A stretch of 64,000 nt of DNA from Anaerolineales bacterium UBA5797 (GCA_002418205.1 DIDP01000027.1:3272-67271), one strand, 5' to 3'; positions 22,947 through 32,156 are shown, counted from the first letter of the stretch. A program made the numbers and translations. Notes: generated by a model from the letters alone, not told the origin.

Positions 22947-24341
22947 TCATTTCCAATATTGCGGAAGATATTCCCTGTATTCGGTCAAATAATCGTCCAG
23001 TATCTTTCCTGCGGCATCGATATCGTTTACCACGGGATCGAGCAAGAGGCACTGCAATGCTTTTTCGCGCGAACCCTCCACAGCGGAGTCAACGCAGAGC
23101 TGCGCGACGGTGATCTCCCTGCGCAAGAGTTCGGCGATCGGTTCGGGCAACGCGCCTACGTGGACGGGATGGATCCCTGCGCCGTTTACCTGCACCGGCG
23201 TTTCGACGGTTGCGCCCAATGGCAAATTGGCGATCTGCCCTGCATTCGGCAGGTTCGCCGCGAGGTGATAATGATTCCCTGTGCCGGCAACGTTCTCGAT
23301 CATTTCCAGCGCGCCTTCGGAATCCGTATCGAGCAGGGATTCAATCGTTGCTTCGCCGTTTGCCATTTCGTTCAAACGATGGAGCTCAAATTCACGGACG
23401 TTCGCAAACAGATCCCAATCGTACAAACGGATGTTGTATTTCTCCCAGGGCTTTGTGGCAGGATCGCTCATCCACGGCAGATACTCGCATAAGTGCGTAT
23501 CGCCGGGGACGGGGAACAAGCCGAAGGCTGAGAAAACGTCCCTCGTGAGCGGCTCAAATTTCGGGTCCAGTTCGAAGAAGCGTTTTCTGAATAACGGATA
23601 AAGGTCTTCGCCGGTGCGCCGGTCATGGATGGAAAGGATCCACGTGAAGTGATTCAGTCCCGCGGCGCGAATATCAACAAGCGGGACGATCTGTTCCTTG
23701 ATGCGATGTTGAAGCGGATGCTGGTCCACCGCGGCGTGCATGCCGGTGAGCCCCTCGGGGATTTCAATGCCGAGATCCCTGGCAAGCGCAACACCGACCA
23801 TGTTGTAGCCCTGATAGATCTGATGACACAACCCCACGGCTTTGATCTTGCTGTGACGATTGACCGCGTCACAAATGCGGATCATGGGGTTGGTGAAGTT
23901 GACGAACCACGCCTCGGGGCAAGCCTGTTCCATGGCGTGCGCGATCTGCAGGATCGGGCCGATGTTGCGTGCCGCATGGGCAAAGCCGCCGGGTCCGCCG
24001 TTCTCGGCGTACGGCTGGCGCACGCCGTACTTCAACGGGATCTCGAAGTCGCGCTGCCACAGATTTTCACGCGCGCCAACCTCGATGGCATTGACGACGA
24101 ATTGCGAGCCTGCGAGCGCCTCCTCGTGGTGTGAATGGGCGGTAATGTTCATTTCCGATCTCCATTCACGATTAAGGCGGTCTGCCAGCCGGTGGATGAT
24201 ATCCAGGCTGGCAGCATTCCGGTCCACGAGCGCGAGCGCCGAGCCTTTGAGTCTCTTCGAGCGAATGATCGCGGAGAGCGTGTTTTCGCCGAACGATGCG
24301 GAACCCGCGCCGATGACGGTGATCTTGGTGGGAAGTGTCAT
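22947..24341 (-). CDS. Glycoside hydrolase family 4 (alpha-galactosidase/6-phospho-glycosidase type)
   Basis: 464 residues with CTGGAGAA before ATG. The NAD-binding start ITVIGAGSASFG, the VVNAIEVGA segment, FVNFTNPM and GLCHQIYQGY (metal-binding Cys/His) are GH4 hallmarks; GH4 uses NAD+ and Mn2+ in an oxidation-elimination mechanism. The Cys-His metal site is shared by alpha-galactosidase, alpha-glucosidase and alpha-glucuronidase members. There is no signal peptide, so it acts on imported sugars. The substrate cannot be fixed from sequence. Confidence 0.92.
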   Translation of the reverse strand: MTLPTKITVIGAGSASFGENTLSAIIRSKRLKGSALALVDRNAASLDIIHRLADRLNREWRSEMNITAHSHHEEALAGSQFVVNAIEVGARENLWQRDFEIPLKYGVRQPYAENGGPGGFAHAARNIGPILQIAHAMEQACPEAWFVNFTNPMIRICDAVNRHSKIKAVGLCHQIYQGYNMVGVALARDLGIEIPEGLTGMHAAVDQHPLQHRIKEQIVPLVDIRAAGLNHFTWILSIHDRRTGEDLYPLFRKRFFELDPKFEPLTRDVFSAFGLFPVPGDTHLCEYLPWMSDPATKPWEKYNIRLYDWDLFANVREFELHRLNEMANGEATIESLLDTDSEGALEMIENVAGTGNHYHLAANLPNAGQIANLPLGATVETPVQVNGAGIHPVHVGALPEPIAELLRREITVAQLCVDSAVEGSREKALQCLLLDPVVNDIDAAGKILDDYLTEYREYLPQYWK

Positions 24342-24407
24342 GGATGTTGTTCTCCAGTGTGATTTTGTTTGCGATTTGATTTAATCACAAAAGCCCTGAA
24401 TCAAAAA

Positions 24408-24434
24408 GACGCGGAGAGTGGAACTCTCCGCGTC
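24408..24434 (-). terminator. Terminator of the export operon
   Basis: GACGCGGAGAG pairs perfectly with CTCTCCGCGTC over a 5-nt loop; on the minus strand TTTTTGA follows. Confidence 0.9.
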
Positions 24435-24449
24435 TTCGCATATCGATTT

Positions 24450-25250
24450 TCATTCACCGATGGTTACTTCCGCAGTCATGCCCCAGAGCAGACCCTGTGG
24501 CTGCTCATCCAGTGCGACCGTGACTTTGAAGACCACATCCCCGCCGACGATATCCGCCTTTGGGGAAACGCTGATGACCCTGCCGCTGAAATTTTCATTC
24601 AACGCTTCGATGAACACATCGGCTGACGCGCCGACCCTGACCTTTGTGACATCGCGTTCGCTCAGGTCGGTTGTTTCGATGACCATGTCATCCAGTGTCG
24701 CCAGCGCAAGCACCGCCTGTCCCTGTGACACGAACTCGCCGGGGATCACATTGACCGAGACCACCGTGCCATCGTATGGCGCGTACAACGTGTTTTCGGC
24801 AAGGTTTGCCTGGACGATCTCCAGCGCGCTGAACGCCTGCTGGGCTTGTGCATCGGCGCGTTGCCTTACTTCGGGATGCACAACATCCCAAAAGATCCTC
24901 CCGTTCCGGATATCCTTCACGCGCTTGTAGCGTTGCAGTTCGGCATAGGCCTCCGCGGAACGGTAGGCGGCATCGGCGGCGGTGACCGCATATTCGAGTT
25001 CGGGCGTGTTCAATACAATCAATGCCTGCCCGGCTTCAACCCTGTCACCTTCCCTGACGGTCACTTCGCTGACCGGAGCCGAGATGATGAATCCCATGCG
25101 CGATACCTGCGCCGGGACCACGACCGCCGAAGCGATCACGCTGCCGGTCTGCGCGCTGCCGTTCGATGCAAAGACCGCGGCTGTTGGGCTGACCAGGATT
25201 GCCAGGATGATGGTTAAACAAAATATGGCTGACCGGTTGACTCTTTTCAT
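24450..25250 (-). CDS. HlyD/MacA-like membrane fusion (adaptor) protein
   Basis: About 266 residues from ATG 25250 with AGGAG upstream. Signal peptide: IFCLTIILAILVSPTAAVFA. The lipoyl/biotinyl-like halves flank a helical hairpin: GDRVEAGQALIVLNTPELEYAV and LYAPYDGTVVSVNVIPGEFVSQGQAVL; the C-terminal beta domain follows. It shares the segment ETTDLSERDVTKV and the C-terminal VTVAxDEQPQGLLWGM with the next adaptor, so the two are paralogues. It should link the ABC exporter to its exit side; in a single-membrane cell the exit partner would have to differ from TolC. Confidence 0.87.
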   Translation of the reverse strand: MKRVNRSAIFCLTIILAILVSPTAAVFASNGSAQTGSVIASAVVVPAQVSRMGFIISAPVSEVTVREGDRVEAGQALIVLNTPELEYAVTAADAAYRSAEAYAELQRYKRVKDIRNGRIFWDVVHPEVRQRADAQAQQAFSALEIVQANLAENTLYAPYDGTVVSVNVIPGEFVSQGQAVLALATLDDMVIETTDLSERDVTKVRVGASADVFIEALNENFSGRVISVSPKADIVGGDVVFKVTVALDEQPQGLLWGMTAEVTIGE

Positions 25251-25264
25251 TCGGTTCTCCTGCA

Positions 25265-26068
25265 TCATTGGTCGGTCTGGATCCTGGCATCCGCGCTCAT
25301 GCCCCAAAGCAAGCCCTGAGGCTGTTGATCGAACGCGATGGTCACGGTGAACACCACATCGCCGCCGAGCGTGGAGCCGATGCGATCGATGTCGATCACC
25401 TTGCCGGTGAATTCCCCGTTCAGCGCCTCGATGAACACGGTCGCCGGTTGTCCGGTCTGCACCTTCGTCACATCGCGTTCGCTCAGGTCGGTGGTTTCGA
25501 TCTGATAACGGGAGAGATCCGCCAGCACGATCACCACCTGACCGGGCGTCACGGTTTCCGCGGGCGCGATGTCAACGGAGACGATGACGCCGTCGAACGG
25601 CGCGACCAGTGTGGATTGAGAGTCAAGCGTCGCCTTTGCCAGATCGAGCAAAGCCTGGGCGCGTTCGACATCCGCTTCGGCAGTTTCCAGATGCGCCTGA
25701 TTCGTCCCAATGCGCTTCAAATACCGGACCTGGATCTCTGCCACCGCCAAATTCGCCTCCGCCTCCCTGACCTTTGCCTCGAGGAGCGATGTGTCGATCC
25801 GCACCAGCACGTCCCCGGCTGAGACCCTGTCGCCGACCTTTGCGTTGACCTCGGTCACGTGCCCGACAGCGGGAAACGAGAGTTGCGCATCCTTGACCGG
25901 GACGATGATGGCGGACGCGGTGACCTCGTTCCCGGTGTTCGATTGATCCGCGTTCGACGGACTGCCGTCGAGGGCGATCGTGGGGATGGGAGTTGGCGAG
26001 GTGGCTGAGGCACAAGCCGATAACAGCAGTGCCATGAGGAGGGTGATATAAATTTTCTTCATTTTCAC
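25265..26068 (-). CDS. HlyD/MacA-like adaptor lipoprotein
   Basis: 267 residues; the start is GTG 26068 or ATG 26062. The N-terminus has a lipobox LLLSACAS, so it is probably a lipoprotein, unlike its paralogue downstream. Adaptor halves: VGDRVSAGDVLVRIDTSLLEAKV and LVAPFDGVIVSVDIAPAETVTPGQVVIVL around a coiled hairpin (VREAEANLAVAEIQVRYLKR). The gene begins right at the stop of the ATPase gene. It is likely the outward-facing adaptor of the same exporter; having both lipidated and non-lipidated copies is notable. Confidence 0.88.
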   Translation of the reverse strand: MKMKKIYITLLMALLLSACASATSPTPIPTIALDGSPSNADQSNTGNEVTASAIIVPVKDAQLSFPAVGHVTEVNAKVGDRVSAGDVLVRIDTSLLEAKVREAEANLAVAEIQVRYLKRIGTNQAHLETAEADVERAQALLDLAKATLDSQSTLVAPFDGVIVSVDIAPAETVTPGQVVIVLADLSRYQIETTDLSERDVTKVQTGQPATVFIEALNGEFTGKVIDIDRIGSTLGGDVVFTVTIAFDQQPQGLLWGMSADARIQTDQ

Positions 26069-26069
26069 T

Positions 26070-26765
26070 CTATGACTTTCCGTTGCCGTCGCTGTCCTTC
26101 ACGATCAGGCCATCCTGCAATGTCACCACACGGCTGGCGTACTTTATGACGCGCGGATCGTGGGTGGCAAAGACGAAGGTGGTGCCGGTATCCTTGTTGA
26201 GCTTCTTCATGATCTCCATGACCTGCTCGCCGTTCTCGGTATCGAGGTTGGCGGTGGGTTCGTCGGCGAGGATCAGCTTGGGGTCAGTAGCCAGCGCTCG
26301 GGCGACGGCGACGCGTTGTTGTTGTCCGCCGGAGAGCTGGTCGGGGCGGTTGTTCGCCCGGTCGGTCATGCCAACGGACGCGAGCAATTCCATCACGCGC
26401 TGCCTGCGTTGTGCCGCGTTCCTGCCGTTGAGCAGGAGCGGCATTTCCACGTTTTCGTAGGCGGTCAGCGTGGGGATGAGGGCGAAGAATTGGAACACGA
26501 ACCCGATCGTGCCTTTTCTTAAATCTGCGCGCTGGTTGCGGCTGAGACCGGTGGTTTCCTGCCCGGCGATGACGACCTTGCCTGAGGTGGGCTGATCGAG
26601 GCAGCCGATGAGTTGCAGAAGGGTGGTCTTGCCGGAGCCGGAGGGCCCGACCAGCGAGGTGAATTCACCGTCATTGATCGTGATGCTGACTCCGTTCAGG
26701 GCGCGGGTTTCGACTTCCCCGATCTTATAGATGCGGGTGACATCTGTTAATTTTGCGACTTCCAT
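26070..26765 (-). CDS. ABC transporter ATPase (MacB/LolD type)
   Basis: 231 residues with AAAGGAG before ATG. Walker A GPSGSGKTTLLQ, signature LSGGQQQRVAVARAL, Walker B LILADEPTANLD and switch His in ATHDPRV. The LolD/MacB/FtsE subfamily is shown by the QLIGCLDQPTSGKV and TYLT-type motifs (here LTAYENVEMPLLL). It drives the two FtsX-type permeases encoded next to it, by mechanotransmission and not by direct membrane transport. Confidence 0.94.
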   Translation of the reverse strand: MEVAKLTDVTRIYKIGEVETRALNGVSITINDGEFTSLVGPSGSGKTTLLQLIGCLDQPTSGKVVIAGQETTGLSRNQRADLRKGTIGFVFQFFALIPTLTAYENVEMPLLLNGRNAAQRRQRVMELLASVGMTDRANNRPDQLSGGQQQRVAVARALATDPKLILADEPTANLDTENGEQVMEIMKKLNKDTGTTFVFATHDPRVIKYASRVVTLQDGLIVKDSDGNGKS

Positions 26766-26777
26766 TTTGATTCTCCT

Positions 26778-27995
26778 TTATTGTGCGCTGTGCAATGCTT
26801 CGACAGGTTCCATGCGGGAAGCCATCCGCGCCGGGTAGAGTGAAGCGATTATTGTAAAGACGAATGCGGTAATGATCAGGTTGATGGCTGATTCGAGCGT
26901 CAGGTAGGTGTAGATGCGGTCCTCAAAGAGCATGTCTGCGCTCAAACCCAGATCTCCAAAGTAAATGCCGACTTTTCCAAAATAGACAGACAGCGCCCAG
27001 CCAGCCAGCGCGCCGATTGCGATCCCGCCCACAGCCAGCAGACTCGCTTCTGCAAGGAACAGGGCGATGATCTGCCTGCCTTTCATGCCGATGGCGGAGA
27101 GGATGCCAATCTCGCGCGTGCGTTCGAAGACCGACATGAGCAGTGTGTTGACGATGACCGTAACCGTGATTCCGAGGATGATCAGGTTGATGACCGTAAG
27201 ATAGGCATTCGAGAAATCATTGACCAGAACAAGCAGGGAGTTCAATTCCCTCCAGGTCTTCACCTGGAAACTTCCGCCGGGGATCGCGGCGGCGACAGCG
27301 TCCGCCTGTTCACGGTCTTTCAATAATACGAAGATCATGCTGGCGTGGTCGCCTGCGCCCGAAAATGCCTGAGCCTTTGCGAGCGGCAGGAAGACAATGC
27401 CCTTGTCATAGGCGGTGGTGCCTGTGGTGTAGATCCCTCGCACAGTGAACATCTGCTCATCCACGGTGCCATCGGAGGTGTTCACCAGCAGGCTGAGCTG
27501 GTCGCCGGTCTTGAGCCCCAGGTTTTGCGCGAGCGGATATCCGATCAGGATGCCTTCACGGTCATCGGCTGCGAGAAAGTCACCGGAGACGAGATGCCGA
27601 TAGGGATCGTTCGCCTTGGAAGCGGGATCAATACCCATGATCTGGACACCGACCGAATCATCCTGCACTGTGACGATGCCGCTTGCAAGCAGGCGCGGGG
27701 TTGCCACATCCACCTGTTCCAGCGTTTCGATCTGCGCTGCAACCTGCTCCGGTTTCTCGATCAGATATTTCCAGGCGACGCTGAGTTTGTCGGGATCGTA
27801 ATCTGCCGCCAGCACCTGGAGATGGCCGCTGTTGAGTCGCAGGGTGGTTTCCATTGCGCTGCGCATTTCACCCTGGAAGAACGCGGCAATGAACATCAAC
27901 AGGGCGGTCCCCATCGCAAGAGCCAATCCCGAAAGGATCGAGCGGCGGCGATGCCTGCCCAGGTTTCGATAAGCCAGTTTGAAATAATTCATCAT
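26778..27995 (-). CDS. FtsX/MacB-type ABC permease
   Basis: About 405 residues from ATG 27995, chosen for GGAG spacing. One N-terminal helix (ILSGLALAMGTALLMFIAAFF), a ~220-residue extracytoplasmic domain of MacB type (QVAAQIETLEQVDVATPRL ... GIDPASKANDPYRHLVSGDF), then three helices near residues 280-390. VFERTREIGILSAIGMKGRQI is the coupling-helix motif of the family. It pairs with the adjacent permease as a heterodimer. Confidence 0.92.
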   Translation of the reverse strand: MMNYFKLAYRNLGRHRRRSILSGLALAMGTALLMFIAAFFQGEMRSAMETTLRLNSGHLQVLAADYDPDKLSVAWKYLIEKPEQVAAQIETLEQVDVATPRLLASGIVTVQDDSVGVQIMGIDPASKANDPYRHLVSGDFLAADDREGILIGYPLAQNLGLKTGDQLSLLVNTSDGTVDEQMFTVRGIYTTGTTAYDKGIVFLPLAKAQAFSGAGDHASMIFVLLKDREQADAVAAAIPGGSFQVKTWRELNSLLVLVNDFSNAYLTVINLIILGITVTVIVNTLLMSVFERTREIGILSAIGMKGRQIIALFLAEASLLAVGGIAIGALAGWALSVYFGKVGIYFGDLGLSADMLFEDRIYTYLTLESAINLIITAFVFTIIASLYPARMASRMEPVEALHSAQ

Positions 27996-28007
27996 AATCA
28001 TTCTCCA

Positions 28008-28038
28008 AACCTGACAGGTTTCTAAAGCCTGTCAGGTT
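28008..28038. repeat. Perfect 11-bp inverted repeat between the permease genes
   Basis: AACCTGACAGG and CCTGTCAGGTT around TTTCTAAAG, 31 bp in all. It lies in the short gap inside an operon, so it is more likely an mRNA-processing/stability hairpin or interspersed palindrome than a full terminator. Confidence 0.7.
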
Positions 28039-28043
28039 AATCG

Positions 28044-29273
28044 CTAAACGTAATGCAGCGCCTCCGCCGGTTCATGGTGGGAGGCTTGAATGGCGGGATA
28101 CAATGCCGCCAGCGCGGCGATGACCGCAACCGTGAAGGCATGTTGGAGCACCTTGAATGGCACAAGCTGGGTATAGATGCTGCCGCTGATCAGGGCGGTA
28201 TATTCGGTCAGGTTGGCGAACTGGCTGTAATCCATTCCGACAACGCTGAAGATCCCGTTGATCGTGGACCCAAGCACGGCGCCGATCACCGCACCCATCA
28301 CACCGATCAGAGTTCCTTCCAACAGGAACAGGATGGTGATCTCGCGCGGCTTCAATCCCAAGGCGCCGACAATGCCGATCTCGCGCGTGCGCTCGAAGAC
28401 CGCCATCATCAGCAGGTTAAGGATGCCGATCGCGGCAATGCTCAACATGAACACGCCCATATAGCCCATCACGCCGGTCTTCATTTCCATGGTCTGTTTG
28501 AGCTCCGGGAACGAACTTTCCCAGGTCTCCACTTCATACCCGGATACCGATTTATTGATGGCGGCGATCACAGCCGATTCCTGGCCGATCTGCTTCAGGG
28601 AGATGACGATCTCCGTCACCTGTCCATCCAGACCAAACAGGTTTTGCGCCTCGGCCAGGGACATGTACACTGTGGCTTTTTCAACGGAAGGCACACCCAC
28701 ATCGTAGATGCCGACAACCGTCATCGTGCGTTGACGTGACTGTTCGTTCCTCGAATTGCCGACCATCGTGATGCGGTCGCCCACACCGATGTCCATCGCG
28801 GTGGCGAGCCCCTGACCGATCACGATCATGTCGCCATCATCGGGGTTGAGGTACCGTCCCTTTGTGATATTGTCCGCAACCGGTGTGATGTCCGCTTCCT
28901 TGCCGGTTTCGATGCCGATGATCGAGACCGCGAACGCGCCCTCGCGGTTGGTCACCAACCCGCCGGTCACGATGCGCTTCGAGGCAGCAACCACCTCAGG
29001 CTGTGCCTCCGCGGCCCGGACAACCGTATCCGGGTTTGCCAGCGGGAGCAATGGTTTGCTTCCCAATTTTTCGCCGTAGCCGGGAGCATGAACCTGGATG
29101 TTGCCTCCCAGCAGCTGAATGGCATTGCCATAGATCGCCTGCTCGAAACCGCCGATCAAGCCATCATAGAAAACCAGCAGCGCCATCATGGCTCCCATCG
29201 CGCCCGCGATCAGGAGCGTTCTGCGGCGTTGTCTCCATACGTTGCGCCATGCAATGCGCAGGAATAAGCTCAT
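28044..29273 (-). CDS. FtsX/MacB-type ABC permease (second)
   Basis: 409 residues, GAGGAAAGG before ATG. The same layout as its neighbour: helix at ~20-40 (LLIAGAMGAMMALLVFYDG), periplasmic-type MacB domain and three C-terminal helices; AVFERTREIGIVGALGLKPREI is the cytosolic coupling motif. The extracellular domain differs enough from the other permease for a heterodimeric exporter. The operon has one ATPase for two permeases and two adaptors. Confidence 0.93.
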   Translation of the reverse strand: MSLFLRIAWRNVWRQRRRTLLIAGAMGAMMALLVFYDGLIGGFEQAIYGNAIQLLGGNIQVHAPGYGEKLGSKPLLPLANPDTVVRAAEAQPEVVAASKRIVTGGLVTNREGAFAVSIIGIETGKEADITPVADNITKGRYLNPDDGDMIVIGQGLATAMDIGVGDRITMVGNSRNEQSRQRTMTVVGIYDVGVPSVEKATVYMSLAEAQNLFGLDGQVTEIVISLKQIGQESAVIAAINKSVSGYEVETWESSFPELKQTMEMKTGVMGYMGVFMLSIAAIGILNLLMMAVFERTREIGIVGALGLKPREITILFLLEGTLIGVMGAVIGAVLGSTINGIFSVVGMDYSQFANLTEYTALISGSIYTQLVPFKVLQHAFTVAVIAALAALYPAIQASHHEPAEALHYV

Positions 29274-29288
29274 TGTGATTTCCTTTCC

Positions 29289-30485
29289 TCAGTGAATTAG
29301 GACTTCATCCAGCCAGTCGAACATGGTCGTGTTGGGCAGGTCCAGGTTGTTCACCTGACAATGCGCCTCGCCGCCCTGCTCCTTCGTGAAGATGACCATC
29401 TTCTTTTTCGGGTTGGGCAGTTGCTCATAACATTCGCGTACGATCTTCAGCGTGACCTCCGCCTCGCCTTCGCCTGCCATCAACAACGCCGGGATCTGGA
29501 TTTTGCGCACATCCACCTTGCCGTTGGTCAAATAATCCCAGGCTTTGGCGAAACGCGCCGCGATGTCCTTCGGGTTGAAACTGATCTTCAAGCCAAAGCG
29601 CCAGACGATCTGGTCGAACGCCGTGCGGCTGATCGGGTCGTGACGGTTGTGTCCTTTTTGCTGGGCCAGCACCGAGCGGAAGACATCCGGCATGGGCGGG
29701 TTGGCGATCATCGCCTTGAGACGCGGGTCGAAGCGCGCGGCTTTGAAGGCGATGTGTCCGCCCCAGCTAAAGCCGAAGAGCGCAAGCAGGTTCGGGTCTA
29801 CGTCAGGACGCGAGAGGGCATAATCCACCAACGCTTTGGCAGTGACCTCCATCCGCGCGCCGAAATGCAATCCCTTGTCGGGATTCATGCCCTGCCCCGC
29901 CAGATCGGCGGTAATGACGTTGTATCCGCGCTCCGCCGCATACGGACCGATGAAGAAGTAGCAGTCTTCCGCCCACGTCTCCACGCCTCCGACCACCACC
30001 AGGGTTGGGCGCGGCGTTTTGCTTTGATCCACGCCCCAAAAGTATCCCGAGAGCGTCTTCCCTTCAAAGGGAACTTCGATGGGCTCGATGACGGGATTCG
30101 ACAGTTGCGCGGCTTTGCGAAAGCAAGCCTGCATGTTCTGCCAGTGTTTGTAGAAATCGGGATGCTTCTGCCCCATGATAAACAGCGGACCGCGGTGATA
30201 GGTGCAGGCGCGCAGGAACAGCTTGCGGGCGGACTCTTTGTCTCCTTTTTGAAGCGCGGCTTCAGCTTGTGCTTCGATGCGGCGCGCGAGCGCAGACCAT
30301 TCGGTGTACCAGGCTTCCACATCCGCGTTTGGAATCTTTTTGGCGGTTTCCAGCAACTCGGTGCGATCACTGCCATCGAAGATCTCGCGTCCCATCATCC
30401 AGGACAGGTAATAATCCATGTCCTTGTGGTCGAAGTGGATTTTTTCTGAGCTTCGTTGTGCGAAGGCGGTGTTCTCGTTGTTCAT
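29289..30485 (-). CDS. Alpha/beta-hydrolase (FrsA/DUF1100-like)
   Basis: About 398 residues from ATG 30485 with AGAGGATA upstream. An all-helical N-terminal cap of ~140 residues (ARRIEAQAEAALQKGDKESARKLFLRACTYHRG) is followed by the hydrolase core: VVVGGVETWAED, NVITADLAGQGMNPDKG, LFGFSWGGHIAFKAARFD with nucleophile Ser in GFSWGG, and a late Glu/His region (EQGGEAHCQV). This layout resembles the FrsA and dihydroxypseudooxynicotine hydrolase group. It is in the export operon, between the SDR and permease genes, so it may act on the exported or inducing compound. Confidence 0.87.
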   Translation of the reverse strand: MNNENTAFAQRSSEKIHFDHKDMDYYLSWMMGREIFDGSDRTELLETAKKIPNADVEAWYTEWSALARRIEAQAEAALQKGDKESARKLFLRACTYHRGPLFIMGQKHPDFYKHWQNMQACFRKAAQLSNPVIEPIEVPFEGKTLSGYFWGVDQSKTPRPTLVVVGGVETWAEDCYFFIGPYAAERGYNVITADLAGQGMNPDKGLHFGARMEVTAKALVDYALSRPDVDPNLLALFGFSWGGHIAFKAARFDPRLKAMIANPPMPDVFRSVLAQQKGHNRHDPISRTAFDQIVWRFGLKISFNPKDIAARFAKAWDYLTNGKVDVRKIQIPALLMAGEGEAEVTLKIVRECYEQLPNPKKKMVIFTKEQGGEAHCQVNNLDLPNTTMFDWLDEVLIH

Positions 30486-30502
30486 TCTAGTATCCTCTAA
30501 AA

Positions 30503-31378
30503 TCAATTGGATGCAAGTTTTTGGGTCGCATCCCATAAACGTTTCTGTGTTTCATGGTTGTAGGCGTTCTTGTTGGCTTTGACGGGCGTCTCCGGCGCAT
30601 CCCAGTACCCGCCGGTGACATCCTTCAGCGAGGGGTCAGCTGCCAGCCAGGTGTAGGTCTCTGCCATTTTTTCGGGCGTCAACGCAAACTTGCGCTTGGC
30701 ATGGTAGATCTTGACCAGCCATGAAGGCAGGTGATCGAGCCGTGTATCGGGGATCGCCACGTTGCCGACGCGCACGCAGTTGACGGTCACGCCGCTGCCT
30801 TTCAGCCGTTCCGCCAGGTCGAAGGTGAACATCACCTGCGCCTGCTTGGCATGATAGTAGGCGTGCTGCATCGAGAATTTCTTCTCGCCCTTGAAATTAT
30901 CGAACTCGATGTCGAGGAACGGATAGGTGACCAGTCCCTTGCTCGCCACGGTGATGATGCGGCTCGGGGCGCTCTGCTTGAGCGTATCCAGCAGCAGGTG
31001 TGTCATCAAAAAGATGTTGACGTGGTTCGTGGCGAAGACATTTTCCAGCCCATCCTCTGTGATGACCGGTTTCTTCTGCCTGTGGTCGAAGTTGGCGGCA
31101 TTTTGGATGAGCACATCCAGCCGTGAGTGTTTGCTCAAAAATTCGTTCACCGCATTGCGGACAGATTCCTGCGAGGACATGTCCACGAGGATCAGTTCGA
31201 TCTTGTCGCTGCCGGTCGCGGCGCGCACCTCCTGCAATGCCTGCCCGCCGCGCTCCCGGTTGCGGCACATCATGACGATATGCGCGCCGAGTTTTGCCAG
31301 CTGGATGGAGGCGGCCTTGCCGATCCCTGAATTGGCGCCGGTGATGATGATCGTTTTACCTTTAAGATCGTTGTTCAT
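30503..31378 (-). CDS. Short-chain dehydrogenase/reductase (SDR)
   Basis: 291 residues. Cofactor motif TGANSGIGKAASIQLA (TGxxxGIG), NAA in IQNAANF (NAG-like), active-site YYHAK (YxxxK) after ITVASKGL. It resembles retinol-dehydrogenase-like/WW-oxidoreductase SDRs (CRNRERGGQALQEV). NAD(P)-dependent oxidation or reduction of an alcohol/ketone; substrate unknown. It is directly downstream of the TetR gene and upstream of the hydrolase, which points to a detoxification or modification step. Confidence 0.9.
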   Translation of the reverse strand: MNNDLKGKTIIITGANSGIGKAASIQLAKLGAHIVMMCRNRERGGQALQEVRAATGSDKIELILVDMSSQESVRNAVNEFLSKHSRLDVLIQNAANFDHRQKKPVITEDGLENVFATNHVNIFLMTHLLLDTLKQSAPSRIITVASKGLVTYPFLDIEFDNFKGEKKFSMQHAYYHAKQAQVMFTFDLAERLKGSGVTVNCVRVGNVAIPDTRLDHLPSWLVKIYHAKRKFALTPEKMAETYTWLAADPSLKDVTGGYWDAPETPVKANKNAYNHETQKRLWDATQKLASN

Positions 31379-31399
31379 TCTTTTCTTCTCTACTTTCCA

Positions 31400-32062
31400 T
31401 TAAGGGTTTGCCACGAACTCCGATTCCGTTTTGCGCAAACCGTATTCCATGACATATAAAAGTTTATCGATCTTTTCCTGGACCCTGGGAGAGCGTACCC
31501 ATTTCATAATGTCTTTCTGTTTCATGCCTTCGTTCAAAATGTAGGAACTGATGGCGTTGCTCCAGGTGTCCATGACCATGACCGCCAGTTCCACATCCAC
31601 GCTGGGATCCACTTCGCCGCGTGCAATGGCTTGCCCTATCATCTGTGTCAGCGCCTGCGTGGTCTTCTGGCGATAACTCGCAAAGTTCTTCCCGTAATAC
31701 ATTCCTTCGCCAAGCAGCACGCGGCTGACCGCCTGGGTCATGCGCGGGTGGGAGGTGTTGAACTCCATGCCCGCCTTGATCATCCAGCGGAAGTATTGGA
31801 AGGTATCCATGTTCATGCTTGGCGGATGCTTCCCCTTGAAATATTCCATCTTTTCCTGTTCGAGCACCGAGAGCAGGTACATGAAGACATCCTGCTTGTC
31901 TTCGAAATATTGATAGAAACTACCCTTCGAAATGCCGCTGTTTGCCACGATGCGGTTCGTCGAGGCGTTCTCCAGACCGTATTCCGCGAACTCATCCACA
32001 GCCGCATTGATGATGGTCTGGCGCTTCTCTTCGGGGAGATTCAGGAAGGTTTGTTTGGGCAT
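31400..32062 (-). CDS. TetR/AcrR-family repressor
   Basis: 220 residues from ATG 32062 (MPKQTFLNLPEEKRQTI). The N-terminal HTH is typical: IINAAVDEFAEYGLENASTNRI then VANSGISKGSFYQYFEDKQDVFMYLL. The C-terminal ligand domain is all helical. An earlier ATG lies within the operator and is unlikely. It should repress the whole downstream operon by binding the palindrome at 32070-32101, which overlaps its own RBS and transcription start. The inducer is unknown, probably the exported compound. Confidence 0.93.
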   Translation of the reverse strand: MPKQTFLNLPEEKRQTIINAAVDEFAEYGLENASTNRIVANSGISKGSFYQYFEDKQDVFMYLLSVLEQEKMEYFKGKHPPSMNMDTFQYFRWMIKAGMEFNTSHPRMTQAVSRVLLGEGMYYGKNFASYRQKTTQALTQMIGQAIARGEVDPSVDVELAVMVMDTWSNAISSYILNEGMKQKDIMKWVRSPRVQEKIDKLLYVMEYGLRKTESEFVANP

Positions 32063-32069
32063 GAAAAAT

Positions 32070-32129
32070 GTGACCTCCTGGTCATATGACCACGAAGTCA
32101 CATTATAGACGGATTCCCCCGGGTGTCAA
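32070..32129 (-). promoter_or_regulatory. Promoter and TetR operator of the export operon
   Basis: Minus strand TTGACA (32129-32124), 16 nt, TATAAT (32107-32102), a full consensus promoter. Directly downstream a 32-bp inverted repeat (32070-32101) has the outer arms GTGAC/GTCAC and the inner TGGTCATATGACCA. The Shine-Dalgarno AGGAGG falls in its proximal arm, so repressor binding would block both transcription start and translation. Confidence 0.9.
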
Positions 32130-32156
32130 GATGTTTAATGTCACAATCGGATGAGT

